NCBI RefSeq assembly: GCF_018334155.1
Contig: NZ_JAGXTP010000001.1
Coordinates: forward strand, 2,542,001 to 2,606,000
DNA from: Devosia litorisediminis
GTDB taxonomy: Bacteria > Pseudomonadota > Alphaproteobacteria > Rhizobiales > Devosiaceae
Length of the DNA: 64,000 nt
Direction of reading: 5' to 3'
In this document: positions 63,802 to 64,000 of the stretch, in pieces
Position numbering within the stretch: the stretch's first letter is position 1
How the letters are laid out: each line of letters opens with the position of its first letter
The notes under the pieces: model-generated
The model's database searches: none
What the model was told of the DNA's origin: nothing
The model's input: only the letters and a program-made list of their open reading frames with translations
Translations under genes and position numbers: made by a program

Positions 63802-64000
63802 ATGGATATTGCGACAATTGCGGGCATCATCGTTGGCGCCGCTGTGATTGGTTGGGCCGTATCGCTGGGCGGCTCTTTTTCGGCCTTTGTCGATCTGCCT
63901 TCCGTGCTTGTGGTGTTTGGGGGCGGCCTGGCCGCAACCGTTATCCGCTTTCCGCTGTCCGGTATTGGCCCCAGCTTTGCCCTGGGCGGCCGGGTTGCGT
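63802..64000 (+). CDS. MotA/TolQ/ExbB family proton-channel protein, MotA-like (3' partial)
   Basis: The visible 66 residues begin MDIATIAGIIVGAAVIGWAVSLGGSF, then AFVDLPSVLVVFGGGLAATVIRFPLS. This is the first-span and PSVLVVFGG pattern of MotA/PomA-type flagellar stator proteins. AAAGGGG lies about 10 bases before the ATG. The gene continues past the window, so flagellar MotA versus another stator-like protein cannot be settled. Confidence 0.85.
   Translation, partial: MDIATIAGIIVGAAVIGWAVSLGGSFSAFVDLPSVLVVFGGGLAATVIRFPLSGIGPSFALGGRVA

Noticed and set aside
1-64000. CRISPR arrays, insertion sequences, prophage, rRNA
   Set aside because: No regularly spaced repeats, transposase, integrase or rRNA sequence was seen on either strand.

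Overview
The window is a chromosomal segment of an alphaproteobacterium, most likely order Hyphomicrobiales and quite possibly Devosia-like. The evidence is the gene families and order (murA, a DUF2948 gene, hisD, UPF0262, a low-molecular-weight phosphatase, infA, maf, yacG, tRNA-Phe), a tRNA-His without the extra 5' G and with A73, high GC content and GC-rich intergenic palindromes. Genus is inference; no rRNA is present. I see no insertion sequence, prophage, integrase or CRISPR array.

Layout. Position 1-1083: tail of a Tad-type pilus protein with a von Willebrand domain, then tRNA-His. 1419-4277: a large acidic PAS protein built like a histidine kinase but lacking the phospho-acceptor histidine and the key ATP-binding residues. 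4494-7218: periplasmic Fe(III)-binding protein and two-half permease with no ATPase gene beside them. 7392-12302: a complete peptide/oligopeptide ABC importer with both ATPases fused. 12337-15387: alpha-glucosidase and beta-glucosidase. 15485-20772: small protein, Mrp-type Fe-S carrier ATPase, transaldolase-like aldolase, aromatic aminotransferase and electron-transfer flavoprotein. 20773-22600: an accessory pocket of small unassigned proteins. 22662-25847: M20 amidohydrolase, AbrB transporter and two tandem paralogous small secreted proteins. 25914-29429: a second alpha-glucosidase, a decayed glutathione S-transferase gene, a monooxygenase-like protein and a 2-hydroxyacid dehydrogenase.

29588-33526 is a tight four-gene operon (ATP-grasp, alpha-E, transglutaminase-like protein without its catalytic cysteine, methyltransferase), followed by a PagL-like outer-membrane protein, an auxin-efflux-type carrier and the glycerol genes glpD and glpK. 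39210-42055 holds four exported proteins in one direction (EF-hand, YHYH, PEBP and a jelly-roll-like protein), the best candidate for a little-described system. 42625-53801: catalase, CAP lipoprotein, APH-type kinase, uronate isomerase, three very small proteins, a GAF-GGDEF-EAL protein, an SDR, a succinate-semialdehyde dehydrogenase and an NAD(P)-binding protein.

53866-63397 is the conserved murA-to-tRNA-Phe block, with two peculiarities: UPF0262 and the phosphatase are fused into one protein, and a TetR-HlyD-ABC efflux cassette in opposite orientation lies between murA and the DUF2948 gene. The window ends with tRNA-Thr and the start of a MotA-like gene.

The metabolic theme is uptake and use of plant-type carbon and nitrogen: glucosides, oligopeptides, glycerol 3-phosphate, uronates and amino-acid conjugates.
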